Below, piece after piece: positions 18,501 through 25,327 of a stretch of 64,000 bases of DNA. A model generated the notes under the pieces. It ran no database searches and was not told where the DNA came from. It was given only the letters and a program-made list of their open reading frames with translations. Source of the stretch: Gammaproteobacteria bacterium (GTDB lineage: Bacteria > Pseudomonadota > Gammaproteobacteria > Pseudomonadales > Cellvibrionaceae); contig SEBV01000001.1 in the NCBI GenBank assembly GCA_004172865.1, positions 1 through 64,000 on the forward strand. Direction: 5' to 3'. Numbering within the stretch: position 1 is the first letter of the stretch; each line of letters starts with the position of its first letter. The position numbers and the translations under genes are program-made.

Positions 18501-18960
18501 CTGTCACGTCGTTACAAATAACGAGAACGCCATGGATGCCATTATCGTCTTCAATCGGGCTGTAGCCGTAAGTCCACCACACTTCTTCAAGTTTGCCATT
18601 CCGCGTTAGTGGAACGACTTGATTCTCATGCCAGGTGGAACCTTGGCCGGTCATTACAAATTCTATTTGCGGGCCGAGCATATCCCAGGCTTCATCCCAA
18701 CATTCGCGGCCCTGTTGGCCCAATGCGCTTGGATGGCGCTCCGGTCCAAGCGTAGTTCGGTAGGCGTCGTTGTAAAATTGAATCAGGTCCGGGCCCCACC
18801 AGATAAACATCGGGTGGTTGGATGACAGCACTATCCGCAAAGAAATTTTGAGCAAATCGGGCCAGGTTTCCGGGTTACCTAAAGTCGTTGAACTCCAGTC
18901 GAAGGCACGGATGAGCGCTCGCATTTCGCCATCGCCCGATAAAAATGTTGCTGACTTCAT
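15520..18960 (-). CDS. Hybrid sensor histidine kinase with PAS and GAF domains
   Basis: Soluble-looking 1146-residue hybrid kinase. By eye the order is: PAS (about 25-160, opening with GDGEMRALIRAFDWS), GAF (about 185-345), PAS (about 360-480), GAF (about 490-655), PAS (about 660-785). Then come a dimerisation/phosphoacceptor helix with His in FLAMLAHELRNPLAP, an ATPase domain (N box NLLTNSTKYTP, G boxes DNGVGMA and GGLGIGLAL) and a C-terminal receiver domain with the phospho-Asp in VFLLDIGLPDMDG. No membrane segment is evident, so it probably senses a cytoplasmic cue. No cognate regulator is adjacent. It is divergent from acs, which may point to carbon or redox control, but that is only positional. 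Confidence 0.93.
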   Translation of the reverse strand: MKSATFLSGDGEMRALIRAFDWSSTTLGNPETWPDLLKISLRIVLSSNHPMFIWWGPDLIQFYNDAYRTTLGPERHPSALGQQGRECWDEAWDMLGPQIEFVMTGQGSTWHENQVVPLTRNGKLEEVWWTYGYSPIEDDNGIHGVLVICNDVTAENEITAKLAQINNQLSAEITQREQIQHQQHFQLELLDELSNLTEPEQIAAVAFQMLSDELRLTRIMFAHIDVPNDTFSIEYAWNQADVFNAQGMHGALSNFGKNLVSDLQNGKAVSIADLAQDSRTADHQEAYKSFDTRSILVVPIIKDRQFIATLSIHSKQPTEWKTQEANLIKEVAERLWVAIERARVDNYRIHAQRALLKHQTEETERLRSLFQQSPSFVTILSGPEHRFEIANDAYVRLIGFRDLVGKTVRDALPELKGQGFFELLDEVFATGKPHVSKGRGAKLQRTPGAELEEVFIDFVYQPIINTNGITTGIFVEGNDVSAQHQAQRSQAFLLEMADLLRPLSNPSDIVYAASQLLGGYIDASRVVFAEIVEESKFMIRKEWVLESSPSMSHELGQLDDFGPEMAQALRNGQFFVADDVLTDARMTAHKAAYAKFEIRSHLAIPLHKNGQLVAVLGVHKTAPHHWSETYIQTAREMTERTWAALENSQAQAELDVIRNQSSYVFNTMTEGFAVVDRNWNIVQMNAAGHRIAGMNPDETIGRSYWDIFSPLAKTEWLSVYEQVKVTGNSTTVEQAYDYRDGAKGWLEIRAYPALDGGLAFFFRDINKRKDYENKLKEADTRKDEFLAMLAHELRNPLAPVSAAADLLRLTHLSEERVKHTSEIISRQVKHMTGLIDDLMDVSRVTRGLISLESNTLDASIIINNAIEQVRPLIDARGHKLSVQLPAASCYVKGDQKRLIQVITNLLTNSTKYTPEGGHIILTTDIDDQELKLSVKDNGVGMAADMVGRVFDLFAQAERTSDRSVGGLGIGLALVKSLVTLHHGTVTAHSDGIGKGSEFIVTLPLVTSLSLAQGESNIQSICPALKRLRLMVVDDNEDAADMLAMLLEIAGHDVVVENSSRRALERAYVETPDVFLLDIGLPDMDGIELAQRLRSHPATNNATLIAITGYGNDQDRKSAANAGFNHHFVKPVDTEKLISLLAELNDA

Positions 18961-18991
18961 TAACCCGTTTTCCTGACATGCTTTAGTAGTG

Positions 18992-19006
18992 CGATTGATT
19001 CAATCG
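18992..19006. promoter_or_regulatory. Palindrome upstream of the hybrid kinase gene
   Basis: Perfect 15-bp inverted repeat, CGATTGA and TCAATCG around a central T, 32 bases upstream of the kinase ATG. Its position suits an operator for the kinase gene. The regulator is unknown. Confidence 0.45.
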
Positions 19007-19051
19007 ATAGTAGGCCGACACTATGACGATGCTAATAAAGCTGTCAAGCGC

Positions 19052-19069
19052 GGCAGAATTTTATCTGCC
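19052..19069. promoter_or_regulatory. Inverted repeat in the kinase-acs intergenic region
   Basis: Arms GGCAGA and TCTGCC flank the 6-base spacer ATTTTA. It lies mid-way in the 350-base divergent region. It could be an operator or a small hairpin; no T run suited to termination follows. Confidence 0.35.
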
Positions 19070-19159
19070 TGACATTCAAAGATTGGCGTCGTTTAGTCGA
19101 TTAAGGTGTGTATCAATCATGATTTGAACGAAACAATCGCTAAAAACGCTGCAATATTA

Positions 19160-19171
19160 GACAACGTTGTC
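19160..19171. promoter_or_regulatory. Candidate LacI-family operator upstream of acs
   Basis: Perfect 12-bp palindrome GACAACGTTGTC with a central CG, the usual look of LacI/GalR-family sites. It lies about 140 bases upstream of the acs start, within range of its promoter. Which regulator binds is not known from the sequence. Confidence 0.45.
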
Positions 19172-19200
19172 ATTGAGCTTTGCTGGTCTGAGCTGGTAAG

Positions 19201-19228
19201 CTAGGCACCGCTCAAAACGGTCGCCTAG
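19201..19228 (+). promoter_or_regulatory. Strong stem-loop in the acs leader region
   Basis: Arms CTAGGCACCG (19201-19210) and CGGTCGCCTAG (19218-19228) pair along ten bases with a single bulged C around a 7-base loop. There is no T run, so it is not a simple terminator. It lies about 80 bases before the acs start and could be part of the transcript leader or a protein-binding site. Confidence 0.45.
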
Positions 19229-19310
19229 ATCGCAAGCTTGTCGCAGCTCAAAGCAACATCAACCAAGATAAAAGCCAATAACAAAATAAGTCATGCAGGT
19301 AGAAAAAATC

Positions 19311-21248
19311 ATGTCAGATGTCCATCTTTACCCCGTTCCTGAAAGCTTTAAAACCAGTGCTGCGATTGACCTTGAACGCTACAAAACCATGTACGACCAG
19401 TCAATTAATGATGCCGACAGTTTCTGGGCTGGTCAGGCCGAGCAGTTTTTAAGCTGGCAAGCACCCTGGACGAAAGTTACCGAATCGGACCTTACCAAAG
19501 GCGAGGTCGCCTGGTTTATTGAAGGCAAGCTGAACGTGAGCGTGAACTGCATTGACCGCCATTTGCCAGCGCGCGCTGAACAAGTTGCGATTATTTGGGA
19601 AGGCGATGACCCGGACGAAGACCAATTTATTACCTATCAAGAACTGCATGACGAAGTTTGCCAGCTAGCCAACGCCTTGCGCGCTCGCGGCGTGAAAAAA
19701 GGCGACCGCGTTTGTATCTATATGCCGATGATTCCCGAAGCGACTTACGCCATGTTGGCCTGTACTCGCATCGGCGCCGTGCATTCCGTCGTGTTTGGCG
19801 GATTTTCTCCAGAAGCTTTGAAAGACCGTATTTTGGATGCCGACTGCAAAGTCGTCATCACTGCCGATGAAGGCTTGCGTGGTGGCAAACGCATACCGCT
19901 GAAAGCCAATGCCGACAAAGCATTGGCAAATTGCCCAGATGTTCACACCTGCATCGTAGTGCGCCGCACTGCCGGTTCCATCAGCTGGGATAATGCGCGC
20001 GATTACTGGTACCACGACCTTATCGCCAAGCAAAAAACCGAATGCGAACCCGAAGTCATGGATGCGGAAGATCCGCTATTTATCCTTTACACCTCAGGTT
20101 CCACTGGCAAACCCAAAGGCGTATTGCACACCACTGCAGGCTATTTGCTGCAAGCGGCCATGACCCACAAATACGTGTTTGATTATCAGGAAGGTGATGT
20201 CTACTGGTGTACGGCAGACGTGGGCTGGGTGACCGGCCACAGCTATATCGTTTACGGCCCGCTGACTAACGGTGCGACGACTTTAGTGTTTGAGGGTATT
20301 CCGACTTATCCCGACGCTTCACGCTTTTGGCAAGTGATCGACAAACACCAAGTCAATATTTTCTACACCGCACCCACCGCTATTCGCGCGTTAATGGGCG
20401 CAGGCGATGACTGGGTAACCAAAACCGCACGCACCAGCTTGCGCGTACTCGGCACCGTGGGCGAGCCGATCAATCCCGAAGCCTGGGAGTGGTATTACCG
20501 CGTAATCGGCAACAGCAATTGCCCGATTATGGATACCTGGTGGCAAACCGAAACCGGCGCGCACATGCTCACGCCTTTACCGGGTGCGATTGATTTAAAA
20601 CCCGGCTCGGCAACGGTTCCATTCTTCGGCGTACAACCGGCATTGGTGGACGCCGAAGGTAAAGAAATTACCGGCGCAGGCGAGGGCAATTTGGTCATCA
20701 AATCCGCATGGCCCAGTCAAATCCGTAGCGTCTATGGCGATCACCAACGCTGCATCGAAACCTATTACAGCACCTATCCTGGCTACTACTTCACCGGCGA
20801 CGGCGCTCGCCGCGATCAAGATGGTTACTACTGGATCACTGGACGCGTAGACGACGTACTCAACGTATCCGGCCACCGCATGGGCACTGCCGAAGTTGAA
20901 TCTGCATTAGTGCTCCACGAAAAAGTCGCTGAAGCTGCAGTAGTTGGCTACCCGCACGACATCAAAGGCCAAGGCATTTACGCCTATGTAACCTTAATGA
21001 ACGGCGAAGAACCCAGCGATGAATTAAAAAAAGAATTGCTGGCACTCGTTGTAAAAGAAATCGGTGCAATCGCACGGCCCGACATTATCCAATGGGCACC
21101 GGGTTTACCAAAAACTCGCTCGGGTAAAATCATGCGCCGCATTTTGCGCAAAATCGCCGCCAATGAAATCGACACTTTGGGCGATACTTCTACATTGGCA
21201 GATCCATCAGTTGTAACGCAGTTGATTGAGAATCGAGCGAATAAATAA
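19311..21248 (+). CDS. acs: Acetyl-coenzyme A synthetase
   Basis: AMP-forming ligase that activates acetate to acetyl-CoA by way of acetyl-AMP, cytoplasmic. The 645-residue product (start MSDVHLYPV; six residues longer if the ATG at 19293 is used) matches the family length of about 650. Visible motifs are the P-loop-like [12 protein letters not shown] (about residues 257-268), [11 protein letters not shown] (about 408-418), [20 protein letters not shown] and the C-terminal [16 protein letters not shown]. The Lys in that last motif is the one regulated by acetylation in known enzymes. Divergent from a hybrid kinase, with several palindromes between them. A strong terminator follows. Confidence 0.97.
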   Translation: MSDVHLYPVPESFKTSAAIDLERYKTMYDQSINDADSFWAGQAEQFLSWQAPWTKVTESDLTKGEVAWFIEGKLNVSVNCIDRHLPARAEQVAIIWEGDDPDEDQFITYQELHDEVCQLANALRARGVKKGDRVCIYMPMIPEATYAMLACTRIGAVHSVVFGGFSPEALKDRILDADCKVVITADEGLRGGKRIPLKANADKALANCPDVHTCIVVRRTAGSISWDNARDYWYHDLIAKQKTECEPEVMDAEDPLFILYTSGSTGKPKGVLHTTAGYLLQAAMTHKYVFDYQEGDVYWCTADVGWVTGHSYIVYGPLTNGATTLVFEGIPTYPDASRFWQVIDKHQVNIFYTAPTAIRALMGAGDDWVTKTARTSLRVLGTVGEPINPEAWEWYYRVIGNSNCPIMDTWWQTETGAHMLTPLPGAIDLKPGSATVPFFGVQPALVDAEGKEITGAGEGNLVIKSAWPSQIRSVYGDHQRCIETYYSTYPGYYFTGDGARRDQDGYYWITGRVDDVLNVSGHRMGTAEVESALVLHEKVAEAAVVGYPHDIKGQGIYAYVTLMNGEEPSDELKKELLALVVKEIGAIARPDIIQWAPGLPKTRSGKIMRRILRKIAANEIDTLGDTSTLADPSVVTQLIENRANK

Positions 21249-21264
21249 TTAGCATCATGCAGCG

Positions 21265-21291
21265 AGAGGCGAAACGATTCGCCTCTTTTTT
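21265..21291 (+). terminator. Rho-independent terminator of acs
   Basis: Perfect 9-bp arms AGAGGCGAA (21265-21273) and TTCGCCTCT (21278-21286) close a 4-base loop and run into six T residues. It lies 17 bases after the acs stop. Confidence 0.92.
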
Positions 21292-21362
21292 GGGTAATAG
21301 AAAATTGCGTTAATAGAAAGCTGACTAAACTTTGAGAAAATTTTTATAAAAATGGATATTTT

Positions 21363-22589
21363 ATGAGATGTAAATTGTTTTCCATCGTATTTTTTATTTC
21401 CCCTCTCTCTGCAATATCATCACCGAATACTCAATGGCTTCAACATTCATGGGTTTCTGTTTATGAGCGGCCCGATCAAAACAGTAAAATTATTGGGCAC
21501 TGGGTGATTAATACAGAATTAGAAATGCTAGGAGAAAAAGAAACAGAAACAGCTAAAAAAGACGCTTGGTGTCACGTCAAAACTAAAAATAATGAAATAG
21601 GTTATTTAGATTGTAGTGCGATCTTGCCGCAAAAAGTTTCCGAAGCAAAAGACCCCATGATGCGGTTTTGGATGACGCCAACGCTGAGTAATTGGATTGA
21701 AGCGGGATTTTTTTTAGAAAGTCAGTTAAGCGAAAATATAAGGAATCTTGAACTTGAGGATTTGAAATCTCGTCGTTATCCCGTACCTGAATTTGACGCT
21801 ATGAAACTTCATATGAGCAATTGGGTCGCAGTTGAATTTAAAACTATTCCGGTAATCATGTCTAATGAGCAAATCTTCAAAAATGAAATGACACCGGCAA
21901 ATGATTTTGATATTAGTGGTCAAAGTAAATTACTTCAGCCGCATACTGCAAAAACATCGCTTTTTAAGAAAGAAACAGATATACAATTTTCCACCAATAC
22001 CAATATTGAAAATATAGCTGTTGTTAACGATGCAAAATTAAAAGCGCAAGTAACTAAGGCTGGTTATGTTAAAGCTTATAGAAATTCAAATAGTTTTATA
22101 GGTTTTTGGGATGTTGCCGAGGTAGCAGTTGAACTGTCGAAAACAGTGTCATATCACTCAGTTGCTGCGAATGGATTATTAGGGGTAATGCAAGGCAAAA
22201 AATTTCAACTGACCTTTGAAGAAAATGAAAGCTGTGGTAGTGCACCAACAGGTTTAATTCCTGCCGATGCAAAAGCTTTAAAAGATTATCCCGCCATTTC
22301 CGAACCTTTAATAGAGTTTTATTTAGCTCTGCCTTTATTATTAAAGAAAGTGAGTGTGGTGAAGCGATCAAAAACTATTGTCTATCCGTCACTTCAAAAT
22401 AATGAAAGTGAAAAAACGGTAACTGTGCAGTATGAAATTGATTTAAATCAAGACGGTATTCCCGATTTGGTGATACAGCAAGGTCAGCTCGTGAAAGAGG
22501 ATGGCTTGTATCCTTGGAATACTACTTACGTCAATATTAATGGTGTGTGGTATATAGGTACTCATTTTGAAGAACCGGAATGCACATAA
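21363..22589 (+). CDS. Secreted SH3-like protein of unknown function
   Basis: 408-residue protein with a likely N-terminal signal peptide (MRCKLFSIVFFISPLSAISS). Residues about 25-80 resemble a bacterial SH3 domain, with the pattern VYERPDQNSKIIGHW and a closing NEIGYLDCSAIL. The remainder is not recognised. The C-terminal YEIDLNQDGIPDLVIQ looks like a calcium-binding EF-hand or dockerin-like loop (D-x-N-x-D-G-x-P-D). The gene is noticeably more AT-rich than acs and lies next to the integron-type cassette block, convergent with it, which suggests acquired DNA. Function unknown; a periplasmic or cell-wall role would fit the SH3 fold. Confidence 0.72.
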   Translation: MRCKLFSIVFFISPLSAISSPNTQWLQHSWVSVYERPDQNSKIIGHWVINTELEMLGEKETETAKKDAWCHVKTKNNEIGYLDCSAILPQKVSEAKDPMMRFWMTPTLSNWIEAGFFLESQLSENIRNLELEDLKSRRYPVPEFDAMKLHMSNWVAVEFKTIPVIMSNEQIFKNEMTPANDFDISGQSKLLQPHTAKTSLFKKETDIQFSTNTNIENIAVVNDAKLKAQVTKAGYVKAYRNSNSFIGFWDVAEVAVELSKTVSYHSVAANGLLGVMQGKKFQLTFEENESCGSAPTGLIPADAKALKDYPAISEPLIEFYLALPLLLKKVSVVKRSKTIVYPSLQNNESEKTVTVQYEIDLNQDGIPDLVIQQGQLVKEDGLYPWNTTYVNINGVWYIGTHFEEPECT

Positions 22590-22618
22590 AATATTATATG
22601 CATTTCTCATCAACATAA

Positions 22619-23206
22619 TTATTGTGAGGTGTTTTTTCGCGATGCTTTAATAGCTAAGAGTCCTGCAAGAAAAAATGCTTCCGATAGAACTTCAAAACCT
22701 TCTTCAAAATCTGATATCAAACCAAAATATGTTATTTGATCAACTGTTACAGATAGTATGCCAATGGCAACTGCAATCCATAATAGTGTTCGTTCCAAGG
22801 GTTTATAAAATGTTTTATGCAATATGCACATTGTTAGAAAACCTAAAATGCCCACTAAAATAATAGGTAGTTCACGTATTAAGGTAAATCTGCATAATTG
22901 AACCCAGCTATCGCAAGAGTATTTCCATAATTCATGAAATTGAAATTGCTCATCAAGCGCCATGCTTAATGTTGAAATAAATAGCCAACCACCCAATTTC
23001 CAGTTCAGTGCATCGTCAATTAATAAACATACAATCACAAACGCTACAGCAAAAATTTGGGTGCTTGAAAGCCAGGATATAGGTGAGAAATCTGATCTAA
23101 AAGGTCTTTGCCACAAGGGCCAATGAAGCCAGGCAGTCGAAACCATAAAAATAATAGCAATTATGATCGGCAAAAAAATGTAAAGTGAAACTGAGTTTTT
23201 TTGCAT
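22619..23206 (-). CDS. Cassette-borne membrane protein of unknown function (cassette D)
   Basis: 195-residue protein with about five predicted membrane helices (for example SLYIFLPIIIAIIFMVSTAW and LPIILVGILGFLTMCIL). It carries the motif ALDEQFQFHELW, seen in some uncharacterised bacterial membrane proteins. The ATG at 23206 is preferred. A longer frame starting at TTG 23416 runs through a half attC site and is probably fortuitous. No good Shine-Dalgarno is seen before 23206, so the true start is uncertain. It is the last gene in the minus-strand cassette series and has no complete attC after it, so it may be fixed in place. Confidence 0.6.
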   Translation of the reverse strand: MQKNSVSLYIFLPIIIAIIFMVSTAWLHWPLWQRPFRSDFSPISWLSSTQIFAVAFVIVCLLIDDALNWKLGGWLFISTLSMALDEQFQFHELWKYSCDSWVQLCRFTLIRELPIILVGILGFLTMCILHKTFYKPLERTLLWIAVAIGILSVTVDQITYFGLISDFEEGFEVLSEAFFLAGLLAIKASRKNTSQ

Positions 23207-23280
23207 AATATTATGTGCGTGGTAATCCTTATTTTTTCCGTTCCAACAGAATTTTTTGGGTACGCCTCTGTCTAAACAGT

Positions 23281-23331
23281 GACTTAAAAACTGTTCAGCG
23301 CACGACGTGGGTGGAGCTTGAGCGTTTGTTA
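23281..23331 (-). other. Half attC site (integron cassette recombination site)
   Basis: On the minus strand this begins GTAACAAACGCTCAAGC and continues with a segment close to the left half of the attC at 23756-23879, including ACAGTTTTTAAGTC. The right half, expected to end in a GGCGTTA core, is missing; the sequence diverges after 23281. It is probably a truncated, inactive site marking an old cassette boundary. Confidence 0.65.
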
Positions 23332-23492
23332 CATGAAACTGAATTTTTCTAAATCTTGCAAAAAATTCTTTTTCTATAAAAGCGAAAACCAAAATTTCCG
23401 AAGAAAATAGAACCAAATAAATAATAACTTGAAATTACTAAATAAATTCTATTGGCGAAAACAACGCAAAATAGAAAACAAGAACAATACTA

Positions 23493-23696
23493 CTACCTTA
23501 TACGGTCACCAAATAGCTGCTTATGATTATGCACGAATGCCAAAATTAGAAGAATGAGAAAAATTATAAAACCAACAGCGGAAGCAGCAATTTGTGCTGA
23601 ACTTCCATAATTTAAAGCGTTTATGAAACCTGCAAATGAAATTAACGCGCATAGCACACTCAAAATAAAACCAACTGCTAATTTTTTAGATTTCAT
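23493..23696 (-). CDS. Small cassette-borne membrane protein (cassette C)
   Basis: 67-residue protein with two predicted membrane helices, LAVGFILSVLCALISFAGFI and VGFIIFLILLILAFV, and a short charged tail. The start at 23696 is preferred over 23702 because GGAG is seven to eight bases away from it and only one base from the other. It lies between two attC-type sites on the same strand as its neighbours, as a gene cassette would. The 160 bases between its stop and the half attC hold no gene that I can support. Function unknown. Confidence 0.6.
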   Translation of the reverse strand: MKSKKLAVGFILSVLCALISFAGFINALNYGSSAQIAASAVGFIIFLILLILAFVHNHKQLFGDRIR

Positions 23697-23755
23697 TATC
23701 ATTCTCCAAGTTTAAGTATATTTATGGCTGTAGCTTTTAATTTTTTTGTCCAACG

Positions 23756-23879
23756 TAACGCCGAGCTAAGCGATGTTTTTAAGTTTTTATTTTGTGGAGT
23801 ACTTTTGCGCAGCAAAACCTCAAAAGCGCGACTTGAAAACTGTTTAGCCACGAAGTGGCGGTGCTTGAGCGACTTGTTA
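23756..23879 (-). other. attC site 2 (complete integron cassette recombination site)
   Basis: 124-base imperfect palindrome. On the minus strand it runs from TTAACAAGTCGCTCAAGC to GCTTAGCTCGGCGTTACG, the R''-L'' and L'-R' layout of attC. The central part contains the loop region GCTGCGCAAAAGTACTCC and long paired arms. It starts five bases after the stop codon of cassette B, the normal position. It is closely similar to the site at 24532-24658. Confidence 0.88.
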
Positions 23880-23884
23880 AATTT

Positions 23885-24514
23885 TTACAACAATTTGGAA
23901 AATTCGTCGTTATTCATAAGCTTGTTAAATTCAAGCTCCTTTTCTAGGACGAACTTTATGCTATTAATTTTTTTTCCATTTCGGAGTTCATGGAAAACTT
24001 TTTCTATTTCTTCACTTACATAGAAAGTCTTAGTGATTTTTGATGGCTTCGATTTTTCTGAAACCCAAAAATAAAACGATAGCTCATATTTGCCCTTGGA
24101 CAAGAATAGCTTATTTGTATTAAATGCATGCCACATGCACCACATGTTTTTATGAGTTCCATTTCTGGCAGAAATAACAATAGGCCTAGCGTCTTCTTCA
24201 TGCTCCCAATTTCCTGATCCTTCATTAAGAACATCAAACTTTAATGATTGAATATAGAACCGCTCTTCTTCAAATCCATTTTTTGTTACAACAATTGCAG
24301 ATTTTATTACATTCCCCGTTGATGGAGTGTCATTTAAAAATGAAACCGGAACAATAAAACCTGTAGATATGCCATGTTCGTAGTCATGATGATATATTTC
24401 AATTTCTGGACCAAGAATGACTTTTATTTTTGCTCTACGTAATTGCGAAAAGTACAAGGCTGCACCCGCTATGAGCAAGCTGAGAATAGATAGTCCAAGG
24501 CTTATATATTGCAT
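23885..24514 (-). CDS. Cassette-borne membrane-anchored protein (cassette B)
   Basis: 209-residue protein. One N-terminal membrane helix (about residues 4-22, ISLGLSILSLLIAGAALYF) is followed by a soluble domain with alternating beta segments (AKIKVILGPEIEIYHHDYEH, TGFIVPVSFLND, KYELSFYFWVSE). A charged C-terminal helix ends the protein. AGGAGA stands four bases before the ATG. The stop codon is five bases from attC site 2, so the gene plus this site form a classical cassette. I do not recognise the family. A sensor or surface-anchored role is possible but unsupported. Confidence 0.75.
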   Translation of the reverse strand: MQYISLGLSILSLLIAGAALYFSQLRRAKIKVILGPEIEIYHHDYEHGISTGFIVPVSFLNDTPSTGNVIKSAIVVTKNGFEEERFYIQSLKFDVLNEGSGNWEHEEDARPIVISARNGTHKNMWCMWHAFNTNKLFLSKGKYELSFYFWVSEKSKPSKITKTFYVSEEIEKVFHELRNGKKINSIKFVLEKELEFNKLMNNDEFSKLL

Positions 24515-24531
24515 TTTCTCTCCTGGATATT

Positions 24532-24658
24532 TAACGCCGAGCTAAGCGGCAGTTTTTAAGTTGCGGTTTTGTGGAATACTTTTGCGCAGCATAACCACAA
24601 AACTGCGACTTAAAAGCTGTCCAGCGCACGTAGTGCGCGGTGCTTTAGCGGCTTGTTA
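24532..24658 (-). other. attC site 1 (complete integron cassette recombination site)
   Basis: 127-base imperfect palindrome. On the minus strand it runs from ATAACAAGCCGCTAAAGC to GCTTAGCTCGGCGTTAAAT, and the right core GTTAAAT fits GTTRRRY. Arms such as TTTTAAGTCGCAGTTTTGTGG pair with their counterparts almost throughout. It starts six bases after the stop codon of cassette A and ends about 20 bases before the start of cassette B. Confidence 0.9.
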
Positions 24659-24664
24659 TGAATA

Positions 24665-25105
24665 TTACCTCCAGAACTCCCACCATTTTTTGTCTTTTTT
24701 AGGCTTCCAGCTATTAAATTTCAAAGTTAGCATTTTAGAAACTTTTTCAAAATTTTCGCGTGTGTCGGGAATATGGTAGAGGCTAGGATAGTTTTCACCC
24801 AAGCATTTCTCGTAGTCACTAAAATAGGAATTTGACTTGTAATAGAGCCTTGTGAACTCTTGGCCTAATTCATTTAGGTCATCTTCCCAAAATTTTTCGT
24901 CGCATTGATTGATTAGAAAGTCTGTACCTGACATCTTGTGGTTTTTAATTGCTTCAACAGCTTCGTTGGTATGAATTGAACCTGTAAGATTATTTTGTAT
25001 AGCCCAAGCTAAGTACATTCCGATATGGGTTCCAGCGCATTTTGAGTCTAGCTCGCTTGGGAAATCAGAGGCGCCGTAATGCCAGTCCATTCGATCATAT
25101 GCCAT
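24665..25105 (-). CDS. Cassette-borne soluble protein (cassette A)
   Basis: 146-residue soluble protein. It opens with MAYDRMDWHYG and has the segment AGTHIGMYLAWAIQNNL, a pattern I recall from a family of small uncharacterised proteins (possibly DUF7832; not verified). The tail is basic and Trp-rich (KKDKKWWEFW). The start at 25105 is chosen over 25117 because GGAG lies eight bases before it. The stop codon is six bases from attC site 1. The previous cassette junction would be the GTTATG at 25130-25125, about 20 bases upstream. Function unknown. Confidence 0.75.
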   Translation of the reverse strand: MAYDRMDWHYGASDFPSELDSKCAGTHIGMYLAWAIQNNLTGSIHTNEAVEAIKNHKMSGTDFLINQCDEKFWEDDLNELGQEFTRLYYKSNSYFSDYEKCLGENYPSLYHIPDTRENFEKVSKMLTLKFNSWKPKKDKKWWEFWR

Positions 25106-25124
25106 TTGTTTCTCCATGTTTTTT

Positions 25125-25255
25125 CATAACAGTTTATTAAACAGCGCCAACTATATAATTCACATGAGTTTATTCCAACTAATTTGCATTTGCGGCATAA
25201 CTACATGATCAATAAAACTTTTCTCGCTTCTACGTTGGAGCTTGAGTTGTTCTGC
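25125..25255 (-). other. Possible attC remnant upstream of cassette A
   Basis: On the minus strand, GAACAACTCAAGCTCCAACG (from about 25253) resembles the left end of the half attC at 23331. GTTATG (25130-25125), just before cassette A, could be the right core. The interior does not fold as clearly as the two complete sites, so this is a weak call. Confidence 0.4.
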
Positions 25256-25261
25256 AAGACA

Positions 25262-25292
25262 ACAAAAAAAATGGGCGATTTTTTGCGCCCAC
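25262..25292 (-). terminator. Rho-independent terminator of the HD-GYP regulator gene
   Basis: On the minus strand, arms TGGGCG and CGCCCA surround an 8-base A-rich loop and are followed by eight T residues. It lies about 36 bases beyond the stop codon of the HD-GYP gene and closes that operon before the cassette block. Confidence 0.88.
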
Positions 25293-25327
25293 TTTTTATT
25301 TAACTTAATCAAAACAGCAAAAAATTC

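Noticed and set aside
23207-23416. N-terminal extension of cassette D (frame from TTG 23416)
   Set aside because: It translates through a half attC site and has no Shine-Dalgarno; the membrane protein begins sensibly at 23206.
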